Origin: LMUY01 sp965199165
GTDB taxonomy: Bacteria; Pseudomonadota; Alphaproteobacteria; Acetobacterales; Acetobacteraceae
DNA length: 64,000 bases
Direction: 5' to 3'
NCBI GenBank assembly: GCA_965199165.1
Contig: OZ240681.1
Coordinates: forward strand, 186,001-250,000
How positions within the stretch are numbered: position 1 is the stretch's first letter; the number at the start of each line of letters is the position of its first letter. The notes under the pieces are model-generated. The model searched no databases. It was not told the origin of the DNA and was given only the letters and a program-made list of their open reading frames with translations. Positions 26,897 to 35,591 of the stretch are shown here, one piece after another. The translations under genes were made by a program, and so were the position numbers.

Positions 26897-27811
26897 ATGG
26901 GACGGCCGCAGAATAGTCGGGCGGTGAATATCAACCTCAATCTGCTGCAAACCTTCATCGAGCTGGCGGAGCACCGCAACTTCCGCCGCGCGGCCGAGGC
27001 GATCGGGCGCACGCAATCCGCCGTCAGCATGCAGATCCAGCAATTGGAGGCGCAGCTTGGCCTGCAGCTGTTCACCCGCACCACGCGTCAGGTTCGGCTG
27101 ACTACCGAAGGGGAGCAGTTGCTGAGCCATGTCCGCGCCGGGATGACGGAGCTGATGGCGGGGCTGCGGCAGGCGAACGGGCTGGCGGCGGCGCATCGTG
27201 GCCGGGTTGCGATCGCCTGTGCGCCCAGCGTGGCGGGTACAAGGCTGCCCGAGGTGATGGCCGAGTTCCAGGCCGCTTATCCCGGCGTCAGCGCCCGACT
27301 TCGCGAGCTGCCGCTGACCGGCATCATGGACGCCGTTCGAATGCAGGACGTGGATTTCGGCATCGGTCCGACGCCGACGGTGCTGAATGGCCTGGCATTC
27401 CGGCCCCTGCTGGTCGATCCGATCTGCGCGCTGTTCCGCACCGGGACGATGCAGAGCAAGCGCGGCATTGCGCTGGCCTCCCTGGCGGTGCACCCGATGG
27501 TCCTTATGGGCGGGCTGCGCCCCCTGGTGGAGCCCGCGGCGCACGAAGCGGGAGTGACGCTCGGCGTGCGCTACGAGGCGCAGCAGATCCTGACCGTGTT
27601 GGGCCTGGTGCGGGCCGGGCTGGGCGTCGGCATCGTGCCGAATATTGCCGTGCCGCGTCCGCTCACGCGCGGCATCGCCGTGCTGCCGATCGTCACACCG
27701 GCATTGACGCGGGAGGTTGGCATCATCACGCAATACGGCCGCCCCTTGTCGCCGATCGCGGCCGAACTCACCCGCATGCTGGAACGGCGGCTGCAGCCGA
27801 CTCATGCCTGA
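26897..27811 (+). CDS. LysR-family transcriptional regulator of the catabolic cluster
   Basis: The product is 304 residues from ATG 26897, or 295 from GTG 26924 (NINLNLLQTFIELAEHRNFR). The second start gives the usual LysR N-terminus and is equally plausible. The helix-turn-helix (RRAAEAIGRTQSAVSMQIQQ) is followed by a ligand-binding domain. It is divergent from the lyase operon (only 20 bp between starts, so operators must overlap the coding ends) and convergent with the MFS gene, whose end overlaps it by 10 bp. Probably an activator responding to the imported substrate or a CoA intermediate. Confidence 0.92.
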   Translation: MGRPQNSRAVNINLNLLQTFIELAEHRNFRRAAEAIGRTQSAVSMQIQQLEAQLGLQLFTRTTRQVRLTTEGEQLLSHVRAGMTELMAGLRQANGLAAAHRGRVAIACAPSVAGTRLPEVMAEFQAAYPGVSARLRELPLTGIMDAVRMQDVDFGIGPTPTVLNGLAFRPLLVDPICALFRTGTMQSKRGIALASLAVHPMVLMGGLRPLVEPAAHEAGVTLGVRYEAQQILTVLGLVRAGLGVGIVPNIAVPRPLTRGIAVLPIVTPALTREVGIITQYGRPLSPIAAELTRMLERRLQPTHA

Positions 27812-29277
27812 CGCTCCATCGCGGCATCGAGCGTCGCGCCGTCGGTCGGGCGGAGCTGCTCGAGGGTGCGGTTGCGGGTCTCGATGCCCACCACCGCGAT
27901 CAGCAGCGCGGTGACCAACATGAAACCGGACAGCGTGAACACCACGCCCGCAACGCCGTAGGCCGTGAACAGCGCCACCACGGCATAGGGCATGAAGATG
28001 GACACCACGCGCCCTGCCGTGTTGCATACGGCGGCCCCGCGCATGCGCAACTCGGTGGGGAATTGCTCCGGCACATACAGCGCCCAGCCGGCGCCGATCA
28101 GCACGCCCATGAAGAAGGTGAGCGCGAAGCCGACCACCACCACCTGGGTCGCAGTGGCGGCAAACGGGTAGATGATGCCGAGCACCGCGGCGGCGAGTGT
28201 GCAGACGACCAGGCTCGGTTTACGCCCGAACCGTTCAGCCAAATACATCGACACGGCGTTGCCGAGCGGGCTGCCGAACGACATGGCGGCCGTGAAGGCC
28301 AGCGACGAGCCGATGCCCAGCCCCTGCTTGACGAAGAAGGTCGGCAGCCAGCCCACGAAACCGTAAAGCGCAATACTGATGGCGATGATCAGCATGCTGC
28401 CCACGATGGTGCGCCCCAGCAATTGCCCGGTGAACAGGGCGGAGATCGGCTGCTGCGGGATCACGGGAGTCACGCTGTAGCCGGGTTGTGCGAGGGAGGC
28501 CTTGCGCGCAGCTTGGGCTTCGATCCGCACGAGGGTGGCCTCGGCCTCGTCGAACCGTCCCTTGCTTTCCAGCCAGCGAGGTGATTCCGGCAGCCCGCGC
28601 CGTAACAGCCAGACGGCGAGCGAGCCAATGCCGACGAGGGCGAACATCCAGCGCCAGCCGAAGGCGGGAATGATCAGGGCGCCCAGCACGTTGGCCACGA
28701 ACAGGGCGGAGTTGGTGATGATCGCCAGCCCACCGGCCCAGCGCGCCCGTGTGCCCGGAGGCATAAACTCGCCGACCATGACGTAGCCGCACACGACCTC
28801 TGCCCCGATCCCCACGCCCATGACGAAGCGGGCCGCGGTCAGCCAGTTGAAGTCGGGGGCGAAGGAACCGGCCAGGGAGGCCACGCCGAAGATCAGCAGG
28901 TTCACCTGGTAGGCGGTGCGCCGCCCCAAGCGGTCGCCCATCAACCCGGCGACAAACGCGCCGATCGTCATGCCGACGAAGGTGGCGGCGATGAAGTGGG
29001 CGTTGTGCGGCAGGTCCGAGAAGCCGGATTTTGTTGTGGCACCAAGCACGCCAGCGGCGATGTAGGAGTCGAGTCCGTCGAAGAACATACCGGCACCGAC
29101 CAGCGTGAACAACCGCCAGTGGAAGCTGCCAATCGGCAGCCGGTCTAGCCGGCCAGCCGAATTGATGATGCGTCCCGTCACTGGATTCCCCCCGCTGCGT
29201 GTCCGGTTGTCGCCGGCATTCTTGTTATGAGCAGGCCGCGGAACGGCGGCGGCGTCTAACGCGAAGTGCTGTGGCAT
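27802..29277 (-). CDS. MFS transporter (AAHS/sugar-porter-like importer)
   Basis: The product is 491 residues from ATG 29277, or 459 from GTG 29181 (TGRIINSAGRLDRLPIGSFH), which better matches the usual N-terminus. Twelve helices are visible. Signature loops are GLMGDRLGRRTAYQV (between helices 2 and 3), GEFMPPGTRARWAGGL, LPESPRWLESKGRFDEAE and PEQFPTELRMRGAAV. These are typical of proton-coupled importers of organic or aromatic acids. It lies next to the LysR and catabolic genes and is probably the uptake system for their substrate. Confidence 0.88.
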   Translation of the reverse strand: MPQHFALDAAAVPRPAHNKNAGDNRTRSGGNPVTGRIINSAGRLDRLPIGSFHWRLFTLVGAGMFFDGLDSYIAAGVLGATTKSGFSDLPHNAHFIAATFVGMTIGAFVAGLMGDRLGRRTAYQVNLLIFGVASLAGSFAPDFNWLTAARFVMGVGIGAEVVCGYVMVGEFMPPGTRARWAGGLAIITNSALFVANVLGALIIPAFGWRWMFALVGIGSLAVWLLRRGLPESPRWLESKGRFDEAEATLVRIEAQAARKASLAQPGYSVTPVIPQQPISALFTGQLLGRTIVGSMLIIAISIALYGFVGWLPTFFVKQGLGIGSSLAFTAAMSFGSPLGNAVSMYLAERFGRKPSLVVCTLAAAVLGIIYPFAATATQVVVVGFALTFFMGVLIGAGWALYVPEQFPTELRMRGAAVCNTAGRVVSIFMPYAVVALFTAYGVAGVVFTLSGFMLVTALLIAVVGIETRNRTLEQLRPTDGATLDAAMERQA

Positions 29278-29349
29278 TCATCTGCCGGACTGATCAATCG
29301 GGTAGCTGCCCGCGTCTACCGGGCGGAACTCGCCTACTCGTTTGATGCA

Positions 29350-30213
29350 CTAGCTCACTGGATGCAGCCCTTGCCCTCGCCTGACTTGGATCGACGTCCA
29401 GGCCATCTCCTGCTGCACGGCAATACTGCCGTTTCGCGTCAGCTCGAGCCCGGCAAGGAACGTGCCTGCCACCGCCACCCGGCATCGCAGCTTCCGCTCC
29501 GGCGCATCGAAAGGCACGTCCGGCAGGAAGGCCGCCAACTCCGCGCTTTCCGTCCCGAACAGCGGCAGCATTGCCCGGATCCGCTCCGCCGCGTCGGCCA
29601 CGCTCCAGAACGGCGGCCCCGGCACCCGGTAGAGTGCACCGGCTTCGGCGGGGAGCCGGATCGCCACCAGGCAGGCCCGCAGCAGGGCGGTGATGTCGCC
29701 GGTCCGTCCCGCCCGCACGCCCCCTGCCCCGTCCGCTTGCCCACGCCCGAACACGTCACGGCCCAGCTGGCCCCTCGCCTCCAGCCAGTCCGCGGCGCGG
29801 CCGACCTCCGCCCGGCCCAGCAAGCGCTGCCGCAGCCGTTCGGCCTCGTCCTGGGCATCTTGCGCCGCGGCGGCATCGGCCGGCACCAACAGCAGGGACC
29901 GCAGCAGGGTGAGGTCGGCGGCCATCACCAGCCAGTCGCCCCAGCGGCCTAGCAGCATCGGCCGGAGATCCGAGCTGGCCAACGCCGCCGTCAGCGCTTC
30001 CTCGAACGCTTCGATCAGGGCTACGATCGACAGGCGGGCCAAGTCGATGCGCCGGGTGCGCGCGAGGTCAAGCAGCCAGTCGAGTGGCCCCTCGAAGCCG
30101 TCGACGGCGAGCACCGGCGCGGCCGCCGGACCCGGCTGACGCCGCGGCGGGTGTTCCCAAGCCTCCAGCGCGAGAACACCCTGGCCGGACGCCGATGGTG
30201 CTGGCCGGTCCAT
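29350..30213 (-). CDS. ScpA-like segregation protein, plasmid type
   Basis: The 287-residue protein holds the ScpA hallmark VDGFEGPLDWLLDLARTRRI near residue 37, with DLARLSIVALIEAFEEAL after it, and the helical LVMAADLTLLRSLLLVPAD segment. In chromosomal SMC condensins, ScpA is the kleisin bridging the SMC heads. This divergent form is coupled (ATGA overlap) to a YubB-like gene, which suggests a plasmid or integrated-element origin rather than the housekeeping scpA. A shorter second copy lies at 46921-47470. Interaction with a condensin is inference. Confidence 0.75.
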   Translation of the reverse strand: MDRPAPSASGQGVLALEAWEHPPRRQPGPAAAPVLAVDGFEGPLDWLLDLARTRRIDLARLSIVALIEAFEEALTAALASSDLRPMLLGRWGDWLVMAADLTLLRSLLLVPADAAAAQDAQDEAERLRQRLLGRAEVGRAADWLEARGQLGRDVFGRGQADGAGGVRAGRTGDITALLRACLVAIRLPAEAGALYRVPGPPFWSVADAAERIRAMLPLFGTESAELAAFLPDVPFDAPERKLRCRVAVAGTFLAGLELTRNGSIAVQQEMAWTSIQVRRGQGLHPVS

Positions 30214-30623
30214 CAGCCGGCGTCGTACTGCGGCTGCAGGTCAAAGCGCAGGGACGGCCAGTCCGCCCGAATGCACTCGAAAGCACGCCACGGCGTCCAG
30301 TCCGCCGACCAGAAGTTCAGCTTCAGCCTGTCCTCTCCCGCCGCCAGCTCTGGGGCGGGTGCCCTGGTGGGCGCCGTATCTGCTGCCACGTGGCGCAGCG
30401 CCTGCGTTGTGCCCCAATGCTGCCAGAGCCAGGCCAGGGCGTCTGGGTGATCGGGGCCAAGTGTGAGGACCGTAGCCGGCACCGGCACCAGGGCGTGCAG
30501 GTCGAACAGGCAGGCCCGGCGGTGGCCGACCCGGGCGACGGCCACCGCCTGGCGACGCTCTACCGCTTGGAGGAGTTGGCCCGCCAGCACGCGAGCGCCG
30601 CCCAGGCTCAATGTCGACCTCAA
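30213..30623 (-). CDS. YubB ferredoxin-like domain (DUF1281-type) protein
   Basis: The 136-residue product (MRSTLSLGGARVLAGQLLQA start) shows blocks typical of the plasmid YubB/DUF1281 group: FDLHALVPVPATV, then LWQHWGTTQAL with the conserved WGT, and late in the protein LNFWSADWTPWRAFECIRAD followed by WPSLRF. These small ferredoxin-fold proteins occur on plasmids and phages and lack an established function. Its TGA overlaps the ATG of the ScpA-like gene, so the two form a transcription and translation unit. Confidence 0.5.
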   Translation of the reverse strand: MRSTLSLGGARVLAGQLLQAVERRQAVAVARVGHRRACLFDLHALVPVPATVLTLGPDHPDALAWLWQHWGTTQALRHVAADTAPTRAPAPELAAGEDRLKLNFWSADWTPWRAFECIRADWPSLRFDLQPQYDAG

Positions 30624-30962
30624 TTAGGTTCTGCAGCGTGCCGCAAATAATCTGAACGGCTTAGTATCTGATGACTGCACCGTTGCTGATGCTCCAACGG
30701 TGCATCGGCGAGGCGATTAGGCGTAGGCGCTGCACTGCTCGGCCAGGGAGGAACTCAGGTTTGCGTCCGCCGCTGTGCGCCGCATCTCGGATTTTCGGAT
30801 ACTCGGGGCAGCTTCATGCTAGCGGACGTAGCCTCAGATACCTGCCGCATTGGATCTGACCGCAAGATATTGATCGGGTTGGAGCAAGACTCTGCGAGCA
30901 ATCGGCGCTCGCCACGAATCTGTTCGGTGCGGGCGCTCCACCGTGAACCATAAGGGATGACA
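30624..30962. other. Intergenic stretch, no gene seen
   Basis: Only short frames of poor composition occur. The region is less GC-rich than its neighbours, as expected of promoter DNA for the leftward YubB/ScpA unit, and it follows the end of the hydrolase gene at 30963. No structured RNA or repeat was recognised. Confidence 0.4.
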
Positions 30963-31796
30963 TCAGGCGTCGAGGAACATCGTCGCGTGCGTCACGAAGA
31001 GGTCCGGATATTGGTAGATCGAGCCATGACCAGAGTCAGGGTAGACGATCAGCTGCGCATTCGGCAGCTCATGCTGCAGCGTCAGTGAATGGTATGTCGG
31101 GATGATCGCATCGTCGCTGCCTTGCGCGATGAGCGTCGGCTGCCTGATCGACTTCAGGTACTCAAGGGCGTTCGCGTCGGGCGCTACCCACTTGCCGATC
31201 GCCTCGCGCTGTGCCGCCGCGGTCCGGTCGCTTACGGCCGGGTCGCGGTCGTGTCGGCGCAGCCGGCGTTCCAGGAAGGCAAGCCCGGCCTTCTGGCTGG
31301 CCGGGGTCGGCGTGAAATGGACGGCCAGCCAGAGGTGTTCCGGCGGGTTGTAGCTGGCGGCGAAGATCTGGGGCGATCGGCTGGCGGCCATATCCTGGCC
31401 CCGGTGCCCAGTGCCAACGAGGATGACCTTGCGGACGAGGTCGCCGCCCTGCAGCGCGATCTCCTGTGCGACGAAGCCGCCGATCGAGATGCCGAGCACG
31501 TCGATCCGTGTCAGGCGGAGCGCTCGGATGAAGGAGATCGCGTTGGCACCCATGGCCTGGAAGTCCGACGGCGTCTCGCCGGACGAACTGGAGACGCCGG
31601 CGTTGTTGAACAGGATCACCTCGCGGTTCCTGGCGAGGCCGTCGGTAACGGCGGGATCCCAGTGATCCATCGTGCCCACATAGTGCTGGTTGAACACGAT
31701 CGGGACGCCGCCGGCCTTGCCGAAGCGGCGATAGGCGAAGCGGATGCCGTTGACCTCGACGTGCTGGGTCGGGACGCTGTCGTGGGTGTCGGTCAT
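30963..31796 (-). CDS. Alpha/beta-fold hydrolase
   Basis: The 277-residue enzyme has the complete catalytic triad layout: nucleophile Ser in LGISIGGFVAQE (near residue 105), acid in AQGSDDAIIPTY (near residue 227) and His in YPDSGHGSIYQYP (near residue 257). The oxyanion region VFNQHYVGTMDHWDP lies near residue 34. It resembles haloperoxidase/esterase-type hydrolases with a cap. It lies 41 bp after the SDR gene at 31838 on the same strand and probably shares its transcript. Substrate unknown. Confidence 0.9.
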   Translation of the reverse strand: MTDTHDSVPTQHVEVNGIRFAYRRFGKAGGVPIVFNQHYVGTMDHWDPAVTDGLARNREVILFNNAGVSSSSGETPSDFQAMGANAISFIRALRLTRIDVLGISIGGFVAQEIALQGGDLVRKVILVGTGHRGQDMAASRSPQIFAASYNPPEHLWLAVHFTPTPASQKAGLAFLERRLRRHDRDPAVSDRTAAAQREAIGKWVAPDANALEYLKSIRQPTLIAQGSDDAIIPTYHSLTLQHELPNAQLIVYPDSGHGSIYQYPDLFVTHATMFLDA

Positions 31797-31837
31797 GGTG
31801 TTCTCCGGTGGCTTGGGTAAGCGGGAGCGCCGGCGCG

Positions 31838-32584
31838 TCAGCCGGCGGTTTTGCCCCCGTCGGCGCTGACGATCTGGCCGGTGACGAACGAGGCCGCCGG
31901 CGAGGCAAGGAACAGGATCGCGGCGGCGACCTCGTCGGGCGTGCCGACGCGGCCGAGCGGCACCATCGCGGCGAGGGCGGCCTTGCGGTCCGCCGTTCCG
32001 GTGAACCGATCGAGCATGCCGGTGTCGGTCGGGCCCGGGGCGACGGCGTTGACGCGCACGCCGTGCGGCGCGGCCTCGAGCGCGGCCGACTTGGTCAGGC
32101 CCTCGACCGCGTGCTTGCTTGCCGCATAGATCGACGCGCCTGCGGCGCCCTCATGACCGTAGGTCGATGATACGTTGACAATGCTGCCGCTGCCCTGCGA
32201 CCGCATGACCCGGAGCTCGTGCTTGAGGCTGAGCAATGTGCCGAGCACGTTCGTGTCGAAGGTTTGGGCGTAGCTCTCGGCCGTCTGATCGGCGATCGGC
32301 CCCGGCGTGCCCTCCGTGCCGGCGGTGTTGACGGCGGCATCGAGGCGGCCGAAGCGGGCGACCGTCGCATCGACCAGTTGGCGGACGTCCTCCTCGTGGC
32401 GGACGTCGGCGCGGACGAACTCCGCTTGCGCCCCGCTCTCGCGAAGCTCGGCGACTATTGCGTCGCCCGCCCCGCCGTTGCGTCCCGCGACGACCAGGCT
32501 GTGACCCTGTCGGGCGGCGGCGAGGGCGGCGGCACGACCGATGCCGGTCAGGCCCCCGGTGATCAGGATGACTTGCTTGTCCAT
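31838..32584 (-). CDS. Short-chain dehydrogenase/reductase, paralogue 1
   Basis: The 248-residue classical SDR has the cofactor motif TGGLTGIGRAAALAAARQG, NTAG (residues 85-88), catalytic Ser in NVSSTYGHEG, and YAASK with Tyr and Lys. It ends VTGQIVSADGGKTAG. It belongs to a set of four close paralogues in this window (with 32807-33562, 43072-43818 and 44992-45738), all containing LRVMxxQGxGSIVN and YAxSKHAVEG. It is transcribed leftwards with the hydrolase and is divergent from paralogue 2, with operator-like repeats in the 222-bp gap. Confidence 0.93.
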   Translation of the reverse strand: MDKQVILITGGLTGIGRAAALAAARQGHSLVVAGRNGGAGDAIVAELRESGAQAEFVRADVRHEEDVRQLVDATVARFGRLDAAVNTAGTEGTPGPIADQTAESYAQTFDTNVLGTLLSLKHELRVMRSQGSGSIVNVSSTYGHEGAAGASIYAASKHAVEGLTKSAALEAAPHGVRVNAVAPGPTDTGMLDRFTGTADRKAALAAMVPLGRVGTPDEVAAAILFLASPAASFVTGQIVSADGGKTAG

Positions 32585-32668
32585 GGCGACCTCATGTTCC
32601 GGTGGGTTTCGGCGAAGACGACGTGTCTGGCCTGGACCGACCGTCGCACCGGGCTGCGGCTTGGCCGA

Positions 32669-32739
32669 GTAAAGCTGCGTAAAGCGCCGTGAAAGTCGTC
32701 TCCGGCCGGCACTCCGCCGCGATTTAACGCCGCTTTACG
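32669..32739. promoter_or_regulatory. Inverted and direct repeats between divergent SDR genes (putative operator)
   Basis: CGTAAAGCGCCGT (32678-32690) and, inverted, ACGCCGCTTTACG (32727-32739) match in 12 of 13 positions when one is complemented. A further GTAAAGC lies at 32669-32675, 10 bp before the first. A near-identical ACGCCGCTTCACG lies 13 bp upstream of the large winged-helix regulator gene (41703-41715). A shared binding site for that regulator is the simplest reading. Confidence 0.5.
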
Positions 32740-32806
32740 TTGCTTCACTCACGGCCGGGCCGGCGGTCGGAGACAGTTGCGTCGTTCCAACGGACGGCAC
32801 CTCACC

Positions 32807-33562
32807 ATGACCTTGTTCTCGCATCGCACGGCCCTCGTCACCGGCGCCCTGACCGGGATCGGGCGCGCAACGGCGCTGGCCCTCGCAAGGGAGGGCGCCT
32901 GCCTCGTCGTGTCCGGCCGTCACGCGGAGGCAGGCGCGGCGCTGGCCAGCGAGCTGCGCCATCTCGGGGCGGACGCCGAGTTCGTGGCGGCCGACATCCG
33001 CCATGAGGACGACGTGGCGAGCCTGATCGATGGCGTGCTCGCCCGCTTCGGCCGCCTCGACATCGCGGTCAACAGCGCCGGGTTCGAGGGTACGCCCGGC
33101 CCGCTCACGGGGCAGACGACGGCTGCCTATGCCGCAATCTTCGACACCAACGTCCTCGGCACGCTGCTCAGCCTCCGGCACGAGCTGCGCGTCATGCAGG
33201 CGCAGGGCGCCGGCAGCATCGTCAACCTGTCCTCCACCATGGGCTCGCGCGGGGCGCCGAACATGTCGCTGTACGCCGCCAGCAAGCACGCGGTGGAGGG
33301 CCTGACCAAGTGCGCGGCCATCGAGGCGGCCGCATTCGGCGTGCGGGTCAACGCCGTCGCACCCGGCCCGACGGAGACCGCCATGCTCGACCGGCTTGCC
33401 GGCTCGCCCGAGAAGAAGGCCGCCTTCTACGCCGCGGTGCCCATGAAGCGGGGCGGAACGCCGGAGGAAATCGCGGCCGCCATCCTCTTCGTCGCATCGG
33501 ACGCGGCCGCCTACCTCACCGGACAGGTCATCAACGTCAACGGCGGCAAGACCGCGTCCTGA
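32807..33562 (+). CDS. Short-chain dehydrogenase/reductase, paralogue 2
   Basis: ATG 32807 (MTLFSHRTALVTGALTGIGR) gives a 251-residue classical SDR. It has the glycine-rich NAD(P) motif at residues 12-18, NSAG, the catalytic Ser in NLSSTMGSRG, and YAASK. The C-terminus is VTGQ-type (YLTGQVINVNGGKTAS). It is most similar to the copy at 44992-45738 (shared LTGSPEKKAAFYAA-like block and NGGKTAS end). The gene opens a rightward operon SDR - Old Yellow Enzyme - SDR. Typical substrates of this family are ketones, sugars or oxo-acyl compounds; the real one is unknown. Confidence 0.93.
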   Translation: MTLFSHRTALVTGALTGIGRATALALAREGACLVVSGRHAEAGAALASELRHLGADAEFVAADIRHEDDVASLIDGVLARFGRLDIAVNSAGFEGTPGPLTGQTTAAYAAIFDTNVLGTLLSLRHELRVMQAQGAGSIVNLSSTMGSRGAPNMSLYAASKHAVEGLTKCAAIEAAAFGVRVNAVAPGPTETAMLDRLAGSPEKKAAFYAAVPMKRGGTPEEIAAAILFVASDAAAYLTGQVINVNGGKTAS

Positions 33563-33588
33563 CCCGAACCGAAGCAGAAGGAGCAATC

Positions 33589-34695
33589 ATGGATCAGCTG
33601 TTCACCCCCGTGCGCGTCGGCGCACTCGATCTCTCACATCGCGTCGTACTGGCGCCGCTCACACGCATGCGCTCCGAGATGCCCGGCAACGTGCCGGGTC
33701 CGGCGATACGGGATTACTATCGGCAGCGCGCGACGCCGGGCGGGCTGCTGATCGCGGAGGCGACCTTCGTCTCGCGCCAGGGCAACGGCGGCTACGCCTC
33801 GCCCGGCATCGAGAACGAGGCCCAGCTTGCCGGTTGGCGCCCGGTGGTCGAGGCGGTCCATGCAGAGGGCGCGCGTTTCCTGCTGCAGCTCTGGCATGTC
33901 GGGCGAGCCTCGCATACGGAGCTGCAGCCCGGCGGCGCCCAGCCGGTCGCGCCCTCCGCCGGGGAGAGCGGGGCAAGCGTTTGGCGCGAGAACGGCTACG
34001 GTTCGGCGTCACCAGCCCGCGCGATCTCTTTGGCCGAGATTCCCGGAATCGTCGCGCAATATCGCCATGCCGCCGAGCGGGCGCTGCGGGCAGGGTTTGA
34101 TGGCGTGGAGATCCACGCCGCCAATGGCTACCTGATCGACCAGTTCCTCCAGGACAACTCCAACAGGAGGACCGACGCGTACGGCGGCAGCATGGAGAAC
34201 CGGATGCGGTTCCTGCTGGAGGTGGCCGACGCGGTGGCGGAGGTCTGGAGCGCCGACCGCATCGGCGTGCGCATCGCGCCGGGCGGCGGGTTCAATGACA
34301 TGCACGACAGCAACGCGGAGGCGCTCTTCACCGCCGTGGCCCATGCGCTCAGGCAGCTCGGCATCGCCTACCTCCACGTCGTTGAGCCAAGGGTGAGGAG
34401 CCCGGGCGAGCCCGCAGACCAGCCACCCGTCGCGTCCGGAGTGATCAAGCGCGCCTTCGGCGGCGCGGTGATCGCGGCCGGTGGGTTCGATGGCCCAGGT
34501 GCTGAGGCGATCGTCGCAGCGGGCGACGCCGACCTGGTAGCGTTCGGCCGCCACTTCATCGCCAACCCCGACCTGCCGGAGCGGTTGCGGCAGCGCCTGC
34601 CACTCAACGCCTATGACCGGGATACCTTCTACTACGGCGGCATGAGGGGCTACCTGGACTATCCCCGCTACGCCGCGATGGAGACGGCAGCATGA
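33589..34695 (+). CDS. Old Yellow Enzyme-family alkene reductase (NemA-like)
   Basis: The 368-residue FMN-binding TIM barrel starts at ATG 33589 behind AGAAGGAG. Key blocks are VVLAPLTRMRSEMPG (residues 21-35), LLIAEATFVSRQG, FLLQLWHVGRASH with the His near residue 105, GFDGVEIHAANGYLIDQFLQ with a paired His/Asn substrate anchor, GGSMENRMRFLLEV and LVAFGRHFIANPDLPERL. OYEs reduce activated C=C bonds and nitro groups with NAD(P)H. It lies 26 bp after paralogue 2 and overlaps the next SDR by 4 bp (ATGA), so the three act together. Confidence 0.95.
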   Translation: MDQLFTPVRVGALDLSHRVVLAPLTRMRSEMPGNVPGPAIRDYYRQRATPGGLLIAEATFVSRQGNGGYASPGIENEAQLAGWRPVVEAVHAEGARFLLQLWHVGRASHTELQPGGAQPVAPSAGESGASVWRENGYGSASPARAISLAEIPGIVAQYRHAAERALRAGFDGVEIHAANGYLIDQFLQDNSNRRTDAYGGSMENRMRFLLEVADAVAEVWSADRIGVRIAPGGGFNDMHDSNAEALFTAVAHALRQLGIAYLHVVEPRVRSPGEPADQPPVASGVIKRAFGGAVIAAGGFDGPGAEAIVAAGDADLVAFGRHFIANPDLPERLRQRLPLNAYDRDTFYYGGMRGYLDYPRYAAMETAA

Positions 34696-35438
34696 GCGCG
34701 CTCGCGGGCAAGACGGCGCTCGTCACCGGCGCGTCCCGCGGCATCGGCCGGGCCACCGCGCTGGCACTCGCCCGGCAAGGGGCCGAAGTGCTCGTGCACT
34801 ACGGGACGGGGGCGGCGGAGGCCGAGACGGTCGCGGAGGCCATCCTGGCGATCGGCGGGCACGCCGACATCTTGGGCGCGGACCTGGCGGCGCCGGACGG
34901 GCCACACCGGCTCGCGGCCGAGGTGCGCAAGATCGTCGGCAGCCGGCTCGATATCCTGGTCGCCAATGCCGGGATCGCCAACGCCGTCCCGATCGAGGAC
35001 CATACGGTGGCGGACTTCGAGAGGCTGTTCGCCGTGAACGTGCGGGCGCCGTTCTTCCTCGTGCAGCAGCTCCTGCCGGTCCTGGGGGAGGACAGCCGGA
35101 TCGTGCTGCTGTCCTCCCTGGCGGCACGGACCGCGGTCGGCACGCTGTCCGCCTATGCTGCCACCAAGGGTGCCATCGACACGCTGGTGAAGCACTTTGC
35201 CGCCGCGCTGGGTGAGCGCGGCATCCGCGTCAACGCCGTCGCACCCGGCGTGGTCGACACCGAAATGTCCAGCTTCACCCGGACGGAGGCCGGTCAGGCC
35301 GTCACTCTCGGCATGCAGGCGATCAAGCGCATCGCGCAACCCGACGACATCGCGGATGCCGTCGTGTTCCTGGCCTCGGACGCGGCCCGTTGGGTCAGCG
35401 GCGACACGCTGCGCGTGGATGGCGGATCGCGGCTGTAG
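34692..35438 (+). CDS. Short-chain dehydrogenase/reductase (3-oxoacyl-ACP reductase-like)
   Basis: The 248-residue classical SDR (MSALAGKTALVTGASRGIGR) has the TGASRGIG motif, NAG (residues 95-97), catalytic Ser in LLSSLAARTAVG, and YAATKGA. It ends WVSGDTLRVDGGSRL. It is not one of the four close paralogues and looks like the common FabG/glucose-dehydrogenase-like form. It is coupled to the Old Yellow Enzyme by an ATGA overlap. A decayed duplicate of its last 35 codons lies at 36412-36510. Confidence 0.93.
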   Translation: MSALAGKTALVTGASRGIGRATALALARQGAEVLVHYGTGAAEAETVAEAILAIGGHADILGADLAAPDGPHRLAAEVRKIVGSRLDILVANAGIANAVPIEDHTVADFERLFAVNVRAPFFLVQQLLPVLGEDSRIVLLSSLAARTAVGTLSAYAATKGAIDTLVKHFAAALGERGIRVNAVAPGVVDTEMSSFTRTEAGQAVTLGMQAIKRIAQPDDIADAVVFLASDAARWVSGDTLRVDGGSRL

Positions 35439-35469
35439 CGGCAAACCATCAAAACGCCGGCGTGCGGAT
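35370..35469 (+). repeat. Direct repeat, left copy (end of the SDR gene)
   Basis: This segment (TGGCCTCGGACGCGGCCC ... GCGGCTGTAGC ... GCGTGCGGAT) recurs in degraded form at 36412-36510. The left copy is the working 3' end of the SDR at 34692-35438. The repeats bracket the DltE-like SDR gene at 35592-36350. Confidence 0.7.
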
Positions 35470-35591
35470 TTGCAGACGACTCTGGGCTCGGCGAGCCGGC
35501 TGAACGAGAAGTCCGCCTCGACCTGAGCATCTTCGGCGACCGCCTCCCCGCCTGAACCAGGCACCTCCCTTATACCTCTGGAGAACACCCC

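Noticed and set aside
33310..34695. A longer Old Yellow Enzyme starting inside the preceding SDR gene
   Set aside because: The extra residues are an out-of-frame shadow; ATG 33589 with AGAAGGAG gives the normal N-terminus.
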